The notes under the pieces are model-generated. The model ran no database searches and was not told where the DNA came from. It saw only the letters and a list, made by a program, of their open reading frames with translations. Source: an uncultured Aquitalea sp. (lineage in GTDB: Bacteria > Pseudomonadota > Gammaproteobacteria > Burkholderiales > Chromobacteriaceae). From it: a stretch of 64,000 nucleotides of DNA. The stretch covers positions 62,001-126,000 of the forward strand of contig NZ_CAMFLA010000010.1 of the NCBI RefSeq assembly GCF_945957525.1, given 5' to 3'. Positions 55,579 to 64,000 of this stretch are shown in pieces (within the stretch, counting starts at the first letter, position 1; each line of letters begins with the position of its first letter). Made by a program: the position numbers and the translations under genes.

Positions 55579-56013
55579 TTACTGACGCGGCGGCGCCAGG
55601 CAGTTGTTGCCCTCGAAGCTCACCGACTCCACCTCCTGCGTCTTCTTGTCCACCACAAAGTTGGTGACGCAGCGGTAAGTCATCACACCGCCCCCAGTCA
55701 TGCCGTCGTACACCCAGCGCCCCGGCGTTTCAATCACGCGGGACTGACCGTTGTCGTTCACCGTGATGCGGGTGCCCGGCTCATAACGGCGGTTCTCGAA
55801 CATCGGCTGCTGCTGGACGGAAGATTTGTTGTAGGTGTAGAGGGTATTGCCGTTGGGCATGGTCATCGTCTTGTCCGGCGCCCCCCAGGTGGCCAGCAAC
55901 TCATTGGCGTCCCTGCCTTGCCACGCATATACCTTTTGCGCATAGCCCTCCTTGGTGGGCAGGCTGCCGCAAGCGGCGGTCAACAAGGCCAGCAGGCCTA
56001 TCCATTTTTTCAT
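55579..56013 (-). CDS. Hypothetical lipoprotein (144 aa)
   Basis: A predicted lipoprotein with lipobox LTAAC (Cys15). The start at 56013 is chosen because AAGGGA lies at proper spacing upstream; two earlier in-frame ATGs are too close to it. The mature part includes AWQGRDANELLATWGAPDK and LYTYNKSS, a pattern seen in small SmpA/BamE-like or DUF-type envelope lipoproteins. I do not recognise a named family. It stands alone between convergent and terminator-bounded neighbours. Confidence 0.75.
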   Translation of the reverse strand: MKKWIGLLALLTAACGSLPTKEGYAQKVYAWQGRDANELLATWGAPDKTMTMPNGNTLYTYNKSSVQQQPMFENRRYEPGTRITVNDNGQSRVIETPGRWVYDGMTGGGVMTYRCVTNFVVDKKTQEVESVSFEGNNCLAPPRQ

Positions 56014-56099
56014 GCGCATTCCCTTCAAAAACTATTCCCAAAGCTTAGCCCAATGGGCCGGCAAACCCCATAGACCAGCGCAAACGATGCCGGTTCAGC

Positions 56100-56128
56100 C
56101 AAAAAAAACGCCGCCCGAAGGCGGCGTT
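56100..56128 (-). terminator. sucD terminator
   Basis: The stem ACGCCGCC/GGCGGCGT with loop CGAA (plus strand) is followed on the minus strand by eight T residues, about 25 bases beyond the sucD stop. Confidence 0.9.
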
Positions 56129-56151
56129 CTTGCGTCAGGCGTGAAGCCGGA

Positions 56152-57036
56152 TCAGATCATGCCCTTGGACTTCAAGAGTTCAAACATGGTCTTGCCGATT
56201 TCAGCCGGGCTGCGGGTGTAAGCAATGCCAGCCTTCTCGAAGGCCTTGAACTTCTCTTCCGCAGTACCCTTGCCGCCGGAGATGATGGCGCCGGCATGGC
56301 CCATGCGCTTGCCCTTCGGCGCAGTAACACCGGCGATGTAGCCAACTACCGGCTTGGTCACGTAGGCCTTGGCGAACTCGGCCGCTTCTTCTTCGGCGGT
56401 GCCGCCGATTTCACCGATCATCACGATGGCGTCGGTGTCCGGATCGTCCTGGAACAGCTTCAGGGCGTCGATGTGGCTAGTGCCCGGGATCGGGTCGCCG
56501 CCGATACCGATACAAGTGGACTGACCCAGACCCAGCGCGGTGGTTTGCGCCACGGCTTCATAGGTCAGGGTGCCGGAACGGGACACGATGCCGATACGGC
56601 CCGGGTTGTGGATGTGCCACGGCATGATGCCGATCTTGCACTCGCCCGGGGTGATGATGCCGGGGCAGTTCGGGCCGATCAGGCGTACGCCGGCTTCGTC
56701 AACGGCCTTCTTCACGTACAGCATGTCCAGGGTGGGCACGCCTTCGGTGATGCAGACAATCAGCTTCACGCCGCTGTCCACGGCTTCCAGGATGGAGTCC
56801 TTGGCGAAAGCCGCCGGAACGTAGATCACGGAAGCGTCAGCCTGGGTTTGACGCACGGCGTCCTTCATGGTGTTGAACACCGGCAGACCCAGATGCTCGG
56901 AACCGCCCTTGCCCGGCGTTACGCCGCCCACAACCTTGGTGCCTACCTTCAGCGCCTGTTCAGCGTGGAAAGTGCCGTTCTTGCCGGTGAAACCTTGCAC
57001 CAGCACTTTGGTGTCTTTGTTTACCAATACGCTCAT
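56152..57036 (-). CDS. sucD: Succinyl-CoA synthetase alpha subunit
   Basis: A 294-residue subunit of the TCA-cycle enzyme that makes ATP or GTP from succinyl-CoA. The CoA-binding Rossmann domain starts with [21 protein letters not shown]. The phosphohistidine is His247 in [22 protein letters not shown] near 121 is also conserved. Length is standard. The sucC gene is 27 bases upstream on the same strand. Confidence 0.98.
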   Translation of the reverse strand: MSVLVNKDTKVLVQGFTGKNGTFHAEQALKVGTKVVGGVTPGKGGSEHLGLPVFNTMKDAVRQTQADASVIYVPAAFAKDSILEAVDSGVKLIVCITEGVPTLDMLYVKKAVDEAGVRLIGPNCPGIITPGECKIGIMPWHIHNPGRIGIVSRSGTLTYEAVAQTTALGLGQSTCIGIGGDPIPGTSHIDALKLFQDDPDTDAIVMIGEIGGTAEEEAAEFAKAYVTKPVVGYIAGVTAPKGKRMGHAGAIISGGKGTAEEKFKAFEKAGIAYTRSPAEIGKTMFELLKSKGMI

Positions 57037-57063
57037 TTTGAAATCCTTATGCGGTGCAGGTGA

Positions 57064-58233
57064 TTAGAGGGCAGCCACGGCGGCGACGATTTTCTCGGCG
57101 GCGTCGTTCAGACCTTGGGCGGAAACCAGCTTCAGGCCGGATTCATCCAGCAGCTTGGCGCCCAGTTCGGCGTTGTTGCCTTCCAGACGAACCACGACCG
57201 GCACGGTCACGTTCACTTCCTTCACTGCAGCGATAATGGCTTCGGCAATCATGTCGCAACGCACGATGCCGCCGAAGATGTTGATCAGCACGCCCTTCAC
57301 GGAGGTGTCGGCCAGAATCAGCTTGAACGCTTCGATCACGCGTTCCTTGGTGGCGCCGCCGCCCACGTCCAGGAAGTTGGCCGGCTGGCCGCCCTTCAGC
57401 TTGATGATGTCCATGGTGGCCATAGCCAGGCCGGCGCCGTTCACCATGCAGCCGATGTTGCCTTCCAGCGCCACGTAGTTCAGGTCGAATTCGGAAGCCT
57501 TCACTTCACGCTCGTTCTCCTGGCTCTTGTCGCGCTGAGCCAGCAGGGCCGGGTGGCGGTACAGGGCGTTGGAATCGAGGTTGATCTTGCCGTCCACGCA
57601 AGCCAGCTGGCCGTTTTCGCGCAGCGCCAGCGGGTTTACTTCGAACAGGGCGAAGTCGTTTTCAACGAAAGCCTTGTAAGCGCCCAGCATCAGCTTGGCG
57701 AAAGCGGCAACCTGGTCGCCCTTCAGCTCCAGCGCGAAAGCCGCGTCGCGAGCCTGGAACGGCTGCATGCCGACCAGCGGATCGATTTCGATCTTGATGA
57801 TCTTTTCCGGGGTCTCTTCGGCAACCTTTTCGATTTCCACGCCGCCTTCGGTGGACACCATGAACACCACGCGCTGGCTGCCGCGGTCAACCACGGCGCC
57901 CAGGTAGAGTTCGCGCTGTACCGGGTACATGTCTTCGCATACCAGCACGCTGTTCACCGGCTGGCCGGCTGCGTCGGTCTGGTAGGTCACCAGATTGGTG
58001 CCGATCAGGCCTTTGGCGATTTCCGCGGCTTCTTCGCGGCTCTTTACCACTTTCACGCCACCTGCCTTGCCGCGACCACCGGCATGCACCTGGGCCTTGA
58101 CGACGGCGAATTTGCCGCCCAGTTTGTCGTAAGCAGCAGCGGCTTCTTCCGGCGTGGTGGCCAGAATGCCCTGTTGTACCGGCAAGCCGTATTTGGCCAG
58201 CAGCTCTTTCGCTTGGTATTCGTGCAGGTTCAT
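57064..58233 (-). CDS. sucC: Succinyl-CoA synthetase beta subunit (ADP-forming)
   Basis: A 389-residue ATP-grasp subunit. [19 protein letters not shown] opens the grasp domain. [16 protein letters not shown] near 46-61 and [30 protein letters not shown] near 264-293 are the nucleotide and phosphate-binding signatures, and [13 protein letters not shown] follows near 323. Length and motifs match proteobacterial SucC. It is followed by sucD. Confidence 0.98.
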   Translation of the reverse strand: MNLHEYQAKELLAKYGLPVQQGILATTPEEAAAAYDKLGGKFAVVKAQVHAGGRGKAGGVKVVKSREEAAEIAKGLIGTNLVTYQTDAAGQPVNSVLVCEDMYPVQRELYLGAVVDRGSQRVVFMVSTEGGVEIEKVAEETPEKIIKIEIDPLVGMQPFQARDAAFALELKGDQVAAFAKLMLGAYKAFVENDFALFEVNPLALRENGQLACVDGKINLDSNALYRHPALLAQRDKSQENEREVKASEFDLNYVALEGNIGCMVNGAGLAMATMDIIKLKGGQPANFLDVGGGATKERVIEAFKLILADTSVKGVLINIFGGIVRCDMIAEAIIAAVKEVNVTVPVVVRLEGNNAELGAKLLDESGLKLVSAQGLNDAAEKIVAAVAAL

Positions 58234-58332
58234 CTATGGTTTCCTTTCGGTGGAAATCAGATGGAGGCTCGGCCCCATCCTAATCTGCTTCCGCCGCATT
58301 TGCGGCAGTCATTTTTATTGTGGGGAAACGTT

Positions 58333-58584
58333 TTACCACCTTGTCAGTCCCCATAACAAGAGAGTTCCGACAAGCGCTACCCCCAGCGGCAAAGGCAGGC
58401 GGCCTCTCGCCTTTCCTGAACAGATAAACACCGAACAGGGAAAACTAAGGGCCGCCACAAGCAACATAAGTCCATGCAAGCCATCAAGCGTACCCGCCTC
58501 GTCAAAGGCGATCTTTATCACCCAGATCAGCGCGCCCACCATCAACAAGATCGCGATAATGGCCAAATACATGGTGATACTCAT
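58333..58584 (-). CDS. Small membrane protein between sucC and lpd (83 aa)
   Basis: An 83-residue protein with two or three hydrophobic segments (about 3-27, 38-55 and 65-80) and a short basic loop (GKARGR). No family is recognised. It lies 17 bases after lpd on the same strand, with about 100 bases before sucC, so it is probably co-transcribed with the dehydrogenase genes. No function can be assigned. Confidence 0.65.
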   Translation of the reverse strand: MSITMYLAIIAILLMVGALIWVIKIAFDEAGTLDGLHGLMLLVAALSFPCSVFICSGKARGRLPLPLGVALVGTLLLWGLTRW

Positions 58585-58601
58585 GCAAGTTCCCGCCTAA
58601 C

Positions 58602-60035
58602 TTAACCGTGCAGCGCGCGCTTGTCGGCCGCCAGGGCAGCCTCGTGCACCACTTCGGACAAGGACGGGTGAGCATGGATGATGCGGGCCAAGTCTTCGCT
58701 GGCCGCCTTGAATTCCATGGACACCACGCCTTCGCTCACCAGTTCGGACACCATCGGGCCAATCATGTGCAGGCCGAGGATGCGGTCGGTCTTGGCGCAA
58801 GCGAGGAGCTTCACCGTACCTTGCGCATGACCCATGCCCAGCGCGCGGCCGTTGGCGCCAAAACCGGAAGTGCCCTTCTTGTACTCGATGCCTTCGGCCT
58901 TGAGCTGTTCTTCGGTCTTGCCCACCCAGGCGATTTCCGGGCTGGTGTAGATCACCCACGGAATCACGCCGAAGTCGACGTGCGGCTTCTGACCGGCGAT
59001 GCGTTCAGCCACGGCCACGCCCTCTTCGGACGCCTTGTGCGCCAGCATCGGGCCGCGCACCACGTCGCCGATGGCCCAGATGCCCGGCAAGTTGGTGTGG
59101 CAGTGATCGTCCACGGCGATGAAGCCGCGCTCGTCCAGTTGCAGACCGACATTGTCCGCGCCAAGGCCGGCAGTGTTGGGCACGCGGCCGATGGAAACGA
59201 TCAGCTTGTCAAACTCGACAGCGTGGCTTTCACCATTCAGCTCGTAGTTAACGGTAACGTGTTTCTTGGTGGCCTTGATCTCGCCAATCTTCACGCCCAG
59301 CTTGATATCCAGACCGGTATCCTTGGTCAGGGCCTTGAAGGCTTCCTTGGCGATCTGCTGGTCGGCTGCGGCGAGGAAGGTCGGCGCGGCTTCGAGGATG
59401 GTGACCTCCGCGCCAAGACGCTTCCACACGCTGCCCATTTCCAGGCCGATGACGCCGGCGCCGATCACGCCCAGGCGCTTGGGCACGGCGGAAAGCGCCA
59501 GCGCGCCTTCGTTGTCCAGCACCATGTGGTTGTCGGTGGGCACGCCCGGCAGCTGGCGCGGCGTGGAACCGGTAGCCAGAATCACGTGCGTGGCTTCCAG
59601 AGTGTCTACCACGGCGCCGTTGTCGCTCACTTCAATCAGCCACTTCTCGCCCTGACGGGCTTTCAGCGTGCCAAGACCGTGGATATTGGCGACCTTGTTC
59701 TTCTTGAACAGGAAGCTGATGCCGGCGGCGTTCTTGCTGATGATGCCGTTCTTGCGTTCCAGCATCTTGGCCACGTCGATCTTGGCGCTGGAAGCGGTGA
59801 TGCCGTGATTGGCGAACTCATGCTGGATGGCATGGAAGTTTTCCGAAGACTGCAGCAGCGCCTTGGAGGGAATGCAACCCACATTCAGGCAGGTGCCGCC
59901 GAGGCTGGGCTTGCCTTCCGGGTTCTTGAAAGCATCCACGCAAGCGGTGCTGAAGCCGAGCTGGGCAGCGCGGATGGCCGCCACATAGCCGCCAGGGCCG
60001 CCGCCGATCACTACCACATCAAACTGTTGGCTCAT
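58602..60035 (-). CDS. lpd: Dihydrolipoyl dehydrogenase (E3)
   Basis: A 477-residue FAD-dependent disulfide oxidoreductase that re-oxidises the lipoyl arm of 2-oxoglutarate dehydrogenase. The FAD motif [10 protein letters not shown] is at 11-20, and the redox disulfide [13 protein letters not shown] uses Cys49 and Cys54. The NAD-binding [13 protein letters not shown] is near 192, and the C-terminal catalytic [13 protein letters not shown] is present. It lacks a lipoyl domain. It sits in the sucA-odhB-lpd block, so it serves that complex; use by others cannot be excluded. Confidence 0.97.
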   Translation of the reverse strand: MSQQFDVVVIGGGPGGYVAAIRAAQLGFSTACVDAFKNPEGKPSLGGTCLNVGCIPSKALLQSSENFHAIQHEFANHGITASSAKIDVAKMLERKNGIISKNAAGISFLFKKNKVANIHGLGTLKARQGEKWLIEVSDNGAVVDTLEATHVILATGSTPRQLPGVPTDNHMVLDNEGALALSAVPKRLGVIGAGVIGLEMGSVWKRLGAEVTILEAAPTFLAAADQQIAKEAFKALTKDTGLDIKLGVKIGEIKATKKHVTVNYELNGESHAVEFDKLIVSIGRVPNTAGLGADNVGLQLDERGFIAVDDHCHTNLPGIWAIGDVVRGPMLAHKASEEGVAVAERIAGQKPHVDFGVIPWVIYTSPEIAWVGKTEEQLKAEGIEYKKGTSGFGANGRALGMGHAQGTVKLLACAKTDRILGLHMIGPMVSELVSEGVVSMEFKAASEDLARIIHAHPSLSEVVHEAALAADKRALHG

Positions 60036-60052
60036 TGGTTCGTCCTTGTTTT

Positions 60053-60238
60053 TCAGATCTTGCCGACTTTGAACAGCAAGAGGCCGAAAGCGATCATGAA
60101 CAACGCGATGATGATCTTGCCAACGAAGGTGTAGGTGTCTTCGCGAATGCCGCGCTGCCGTTTTTTCCAGGTGAGGAAGCCGATTGCGACACCGGCGAGC
60201 AGGGAGGCCACGGCGTAAAGCCAGTCGGGCAGGATCAT
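60053..60238 (-). CDS. Small membrane protein between odhB and lpd (61 aa)
   Basis: A 61-residue protein with two hydrophobic helices (about 4-23 and 38-58) separated by a strongly basic loop ([11 protein letters not shown]). It has the look of a real small membrane protein: start codon, length and hydrophobic profile are coherent, and it fits the gap between odhB and lpd on the same strand. No family is recognised. Confidence 0.7.
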   Translation of the reverse strand: MILPDWLYAVASLLAGVAIGFLTWKKRQRGIREDTYTFVGKIIIALFMIAFGLLLFKVGKI

Positions 60239-60292
60239 TGCGTCTCCATTACAGGTTCGAAAGGGCCGGAAGCGCGCTTCCGGCCTATGTGA

Positions 60293-61540
60293 TTACAGGT
60301 CGAGGATCAGGCGGGCCGGATCTTCAATGGCGTCCTTGATGGCCACCAGGCTCAACACGGCTTCGCGGCCGTCGATGATGCGGTGGTCGTACGACTGGGC
60401 AAGGTACATCATCGGGCGCACCACCACTTGACCATTCTCAACCACAGCGCGCTCCTTGGTGGCGTGCATGCCGAGAATGGCGGACTGCGGCGGGTTGATG
60501 ATCGGGGTGGACATCATGGAACCGAAGGTGCCGCCGTTGGAGATGGTGTAGGTGCCGCCGGTGAGCTCTTCAACGGTCAGCTTGCCTTCCTGGGCACGTT
60601 TGCCGAAGTCGGCGATCTGCTTTTCGATCTCGGCCAGGCTCAGCTGGTCGGCGTTGCGGATCACCGGCACCACCAGACCGCGCGGGCTACCCACGGCCAC
60701 GCCGATGTCGAAGTAACCGTGGTAGATGATGTTGTTGCCGTCCACGGACGCATTGACGATCGGGTACTTCTTCAGCGCGGAGACCACGGCCTTCACGAAG
60801 AAGCCCATGAAGCCCAGCTTGATGCCGTGCTCTTTCTCGAACTTGTCCTTGTACTTGTTGCGCAGGTCCATCACCGGCTTCATGTTCACTTCATTGAAGG
60901 TGGTGAGGATGGCATTGGTCTGTTGCGACAGCACCAGACGCTCAGCCACGCGCTGGCGCAGGCGGGACATCGGTACGGCCTGCTCCGGACGGCCGGCCAG
61001 CATGCTGGACACGTTCACGGCGGCCGGCGTGGTGCTCAGCGCGGCGCCGCCCACTGCGGCAGCCGGGGACAGCACCGGGCCGGCCTGGGCCGGGGCAGCC
61101 GGCTTGGCGGCGGCGGCCACGTCTTCCTTCAGGATACGGCCGTCGCGGCCGGAACCGGCCACGTTGGCCAGGTTGACGCCGGTTTCAGCGGCCAGTTTGG
61201 CCGCGGACGGCATGGCCGGCGCGCCTGCGGCGGCAACCGGAGCCGGCGCGGCGGCGGCCGGAGCAGGAGCGGCAGCGGCCGGAGCGGCTGCGCCTGCGGT
61301 GGCGGCGGTGTCGATACGAGCGATCAGTTGGCCGGATACCACGGTAGCGCCGTCCTGTTCGATGATTTCAACCAGCACGCCGGCTTGCGGCGCCGGCAGT
61401 TCCAGCACCACCTTGTCGGTTTCCAGATCGATGACATTTTCGTCGCGGTTGACGAATTCGCCGGCCTTCTTGTGCCAGGTCATCAGGGTGGCTTCGGAAA
61501 CGGATTCCGGCAGTTGGGGGACTTTGACTTCAATCAGCAT
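60293..61540 (-). CDS. odhB: 2-oxoglutarate dehydrogenase E2 (dihydrolipoyl succinyltransferase)
   Basis: A 415-residue core subunit of the complex. The lipoyl domain carries Lys43 in [10 protein letters not shown]. An Ala/Pro-rich linker (about 80-115) leads to the E3-binding domain ([32 protein letters not shown]). The catalytic domain ends with the active-site [13 protein letters not shown]. The ATG at 61540 has GGAG seven bases upstream; the in-frame ATG four codons earlier is less likely. The sucA stop lies about 60 bases upstream. Confidence 0.97.
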   Translation of the reverse strand: MLIEVKVPQLPESVSEATLMTWHKKAGEFVNRDENVIDLETDKVVLELPAPQAGVLVEIIEQDGATVVSGQLIARIDTAATAGAAAPAAAAPAPAAAAPAPVAAAGAPAMPSAAKLAAETGVNLANVAGSGRDGRILKEDVAAAAKPAAPAQAGPVLSPAAAVGGAALSTTPAAVNVSSMLAGRPEQAVPMSRLRQRVAERLVLSQQTNAILTTFNEVNMKPVMDLRNKYKDKFEKEHGIKLGFMGFFVKAVVSALKKYPIVNASVDGNNIIYHGYFDIGVAVGSPRGLVVPVIRNADQLSLAEIEKQIADFGKRAQEGKLTVEELTGGTYTISNGGTFGSMMSTPIINPPQSAILGMHATKERAVVENGQVVVRPMMYLAQSYDHRIIDGREAVLSLVAIKDAIEDPARLILDL

Positions 61541-61603
61541 GTTCTTCTCCATGGCGGGGCGGCTGGCGGGCCGCCCCCATCTTTTGACTGGTTAGGCGAG
61601 AGC

Positions 61604-64000
61604 TTACTTGGCAACCGACATGGCTTCTTCGACGAAGGACTTGAGCTGGGCGATGTGCTTGCTCATGTAACCCACGGCCGGGGAAGCGGACGACGGACGG
61701 CCGGCGAAGGACAAGAACTGCTTGCCGATCAACAGGCCCTCAAGGCGATGGCGGATCTGGTACCAGGCACCTTGGTTGCGCGGCTCTTCTTGCACCCACA
61801 TCACTTCCTTGGCTTGCGTGTAGCGCGCCAGTTCGGCGGCCACTTGCTCGGTCGGGAAGGGATACAGCTGTTCCACGCGCACAATGGCGATGTCGTCTTC
61901 CAGGCCCTTTTCCTTGCGGGCGGCGGCAAGGTCGTAATACACCTGGCCGGCGCACAGCAACACACGCTTCACTTTCTTCGGATCCTGTGCCGTGCTGTCG
62001 CCGATCACCGGGCGGAAACTGCCGCTGGTGAAGGCTTCGATCGGGCTCATGGAGTCCTTGAAGCGCAGCAGGCGCTTGGACAGGAAGATCACCAGCGGCT
62101 TGCGGTACGGGCGCAGCACCTGACGGCGCAGCACGTGGAACATCTGGCTGGCTTCGGACGGCATCACGATCTGCATATTGTGCTCGGCGCACAGTTGCAG
62201 CCAGCGCTCCAGGCGGGCGGAGGAGTGCTCCGGACCCTGGCCGTCGTAGCCGTGCGGCAGGATAGTGGTCAGGCCGCACAGACGGCCCCACTTGGTCTCG
62301 CCGGAGGAAATGAACTGGTCGATGGCCACCTGGGCGCCGTTGGCGAAGTCGCCAAACTGGGCTTCCCAGATCACCAGCTTGTCCGGAGCGGAGCAGGCAT
62401 AGCCGTATTCATAGGCCAGTACCGCTTCTTCGTTCAGGATGGAGTCGATCACCAGGAAGTCGCCCTGGTTGTCGGACAGATTGCGCAGCGGCACATAAGA
62501 GCCCTGATCCCAGCGCTCGCGGTTCTGGTCGTGCAGCACGGCATGGCGGTGGGAGAAGGTGCCGCGGCCGGAGTCTTCGCCGGACAGACGTACACCGAAA
62601 CCGTTGGTCACCAGACTGGCGTAAGCCAGCGTCTCGGCCATGCCCCAGTCGGCGTTTTGTTCGCCGGCGGCCATCGCCTTGCGGGCGGCCAGTACTTTTT
62701 GCACGGTCGGGTGCGGCTTGAAGCCTTCCGGCACAGCGGTCAGCTTGTCGGTCAGGCGGATGATGTCGGCCTGCGGCAAGGAGGTGTCGGTCGGGTGCGC
62801 CCAGTGCGTGCCCATGTACTGGCTCCAGTCCAACGCATGTTCGCGGCGGTAGTTGGTGAGGGCGGTCTGCTCCACGTGCTCGCCCTTGTCCAGCGCATCG
62901 CGGTAGGCCTGGATCATGGCCTCCGCTTCTTCCGCCTTCAACACGCCTTCCTGCACCAGACGCTCGGCGTACATGGCGCGCACGCCCTGATGCTTGGCGA
63001 TCTTCTTGTACATCATCGGCTGGGTCAGGAAGGGATCGTCGCCCTCGTTGTGGCCCAGTTTGCGATAGCACACCAGATCGATCACCACATCCTTGTTGAA
63101 GGTCATGCGGTAATCGAGCGCGGCCTGCATCACGTAACAGACGGCTTCCGGATCGTCGCCATTAACGTGGAGGATCGGAGCCTCCACCATTTTGGCCACG
63201 TCGGTACAGTACAGCGTGGAACGCATGTCGCGCGTGTCGGAAGTGGTAAAGCCCACCTGGTTGTTGATCACGATGTGAATCGTGCCGCCCGTGCCGTAGC
63301 CGCGGGTTTGAGACAGGTTGAACGTACCCTGGTTGACGCCCAGGCCCCCGAATGCGGAGTCGCCGTGAATCAGCACAGGCACGCAGGATTTGCGATCGTT
63401 GTCCTTGCGGCGGTCCTGACGTGCGCGCACGGAACCTTCCACCACTGGGTTGACGATTTCCAGATGGGACGGGTTGAACGCCAGCGACACGTGCATCGGA
63501 CCATTGGCGGTCGGGATGTCGGAGGAGAAGCCCATGTGGTACTTCACGTCGCCGGACGCCATTTGCTGGGCGGCCTTGCCTTCGAATTCGGCAAACAGGT
63601 CGCGCGGCAGTTTGCCCAGCGTGTTGACCAATACGTTCAGACGGCCGCGGTGGGCCATGCCGATGATCAGTTCTTGTACGCCCTGGCCGGTGCCGGCCTG
63701 AATCAGGTAGTCCAGCGCTGCAATGGTGGATTCGCCGCCTTCCAGCGAGAAGCGCTTCTGGCCCACGTACTTGGTGTGCAGGTAGCGTTCCAGCGTTTCG
63801 GCCGCGGTAATCTGCTTGAGGATGCGCTGCTTCTTGGCCGCGTCATAGCGCGGGGTGGACAGATCGCCTTCAAAGCGTTTCTGCACCCAGTGCTTTTCGT
63901 CGGACTTGGTGATGTGCATGAACTCCAGACCGATATTGCCGCAGTAGGTCTGTTTCAGGCGGGAAATGATGTCGGACAAGGGCAGCTTCTGCGGGCCCAC
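61604..64000 (-). CDS. sucA: 2-oxoglutarate dehydrogenase E1 (N-terminus cut off by window)
   Basis: The window holds the last 799 or so codons of the thiamine-diphosphate E1 subunit; about 130-140 N-terminal residues are missing compared with E. coli (933). Visible motifs are IGMAHRGRLNVLVN, HGDSAFGGLGVNQGTFNLS, the ThDP-binding GTIHIVINNQVGFTTSD, and the C-terminal QEEPRNQGAWYQIRHRLE. It decarboxylates 2-oxoglutarate and succinylates the E2 lipoyl group. Open frame continues to the window edge. Confidence 0.97.
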   Translation of the reverse strand: MGPQKLPLSDIISRLKQTYCGNIGLEFMHITKSDEKHWVQKRFEGDLSTPRYDAAKKQRILKQITAAETLERYLHTKYVGQKRFSLEGGESTIAALDYLIQAGTGQGVQELIIGMAHRGRLNVLVNTLGKLPRDLFAEFEGKAAQQMASGDVKYHMGFSSDIPTANGPMHVSLAFNPSHLEIVNPVVEGSVRARQDRRKDNDRKSCVPVLIHGDSAFGGLGVNQGTFNLSQTRGYGTGGTIHIVINNQVGFTTSDTRDMRSTLYCTDVAKMVEAPILHVNGDDPEAVCYVMQAALDYRMTFNKDVVIDLVCYRKLGHNEGDDPFLTQPMMYKKIAKHQGVRAMYAERLVQEGVLKAEEAEAMIQAYRDALDKGEHVEQTALTNYRREHALDWSQYMGTHWAHPTDTSLPQADIIRLTDKLTAVPEGFKPHPTVQKVLAARKAMAAGEQNADWGMAETLAYASLVTNGFGVRLSGEDSGRGTFSHRHAVLHDQNRERWDQGSYVPLRNLSDNQGDFLVIDSILNEEAVLAYEYGYACSAPDKLVIWEAQFGDFANGAQVAIDQFISSGETKWGRLCGLTTILPHGYDGQGPEHSSARLERWLQLCAEHNMQIVMPSEASQMFHVLRRQVLRPYRKPLVIFLSKRLLRFKDSMSPIEAFTSGSFRPVIGDSTAQDPKKVKRVLLCAGQVYYDLAAARKEKGLEDDIAIVRVEQLYPFPTEQVAAELARYTQAKEVMWVQEEPRNQGAWYQIRHRLEGLLIGKQFLSFAGRPSSASPAVGYMSKHIAQLKSFVEEAMSVAK

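Overview
The window is 64 kb of high-GC chromosome. Gene content, family identities and tRNA context suggest a betaproteobacterium of the Neisseriales, most likely the Chromobacterium/Aquitalea/Vogesella group. That placement is inferred from gene content, not from a marker gene. The window opens inside an MdfA-type drug exporter (minus strand) and closes inside sucA (minus strand).

Layout. 1-6.7 kb: mdfA, the Fe-S carrier ATPase mrp/apbC, an overlapping trio murI - secreted barnase-type RNase - barstar, a class I aminotransferase and a dicarboxylate/amino-acid symporter. 6.7-10.7 kb: an intact tRNA-Ser(CGA) followed by two tandem small insertions, each bounded by a copy of the 3' half of the tRNA plus its terminator. 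The first carries a protein with an HEPN-like RX4H motif. The second carries an orphan ParA-type ATPase and an internally deleted IS256-family remnant. No integrase is visible in either. 10.8-25 kb: a membrane protein, a hydrolase and GNAT pair, a GAF-PAS-GGDEF-EAL protein, a porin, ada-alkB, an ACP-ketosynthase pair, an EAL/HDOD protein, aroC, a 2OG-Fe(II) oxygenase and a lipase-like hydrolase. 25-30 kb: pepN and an M61 peptidase. 30-36 kb: the cbb3 oxidase operon ccoNOQP behind an FNR/ANR-type promoter, then ccoG, fixH and a YbaY-type lipoprotein.

36-40 kb: tryptophanase (tnaA) preceded by a 35-codon leader ORF with the W, D and P spacing of TnaC, then lemA and two TPM-domain genes. 40-46 kb: a POT peptide transporter and an overlapping GT39 - GT2 - GtrA - YdjC/ChbG cluster that resembles the Francisella FlmK/FlmF2/NaxD lipid A aminosugar pathway. 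45.5-49.7 kb: a pseudouridine synthase, a thioesterase, an ABC exporter and a SprA-related HEXXH protein. 49.7-55 kb: a Zn/Cd/Pb P-type ATPase with a divergent CadR-type regulator and a recognisable operator, then lrgAB/cidAB with a divergent LysR regulator. 56-64 kb: the 2-oxoglutarate dehydrogenase and succinyl-CoA synthetase block sucA-odhB-lpd-sucC-sucD, interspersed with two small membrane-protein genes.

The observations most worth following up are: the tRNA-Ser tandem cassettes with their TTCTACAAAA repeats; a striking excess of the 11-mer GTTGGCCGAAG (18 exact copies found by eye), which could be a DNA-uptake-like dispersed signal; the tnaC-like leader; and the lipid A aminosugar-like cluster. 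No rRNA genes, CRISPR array or intact insertion sequence was seen.
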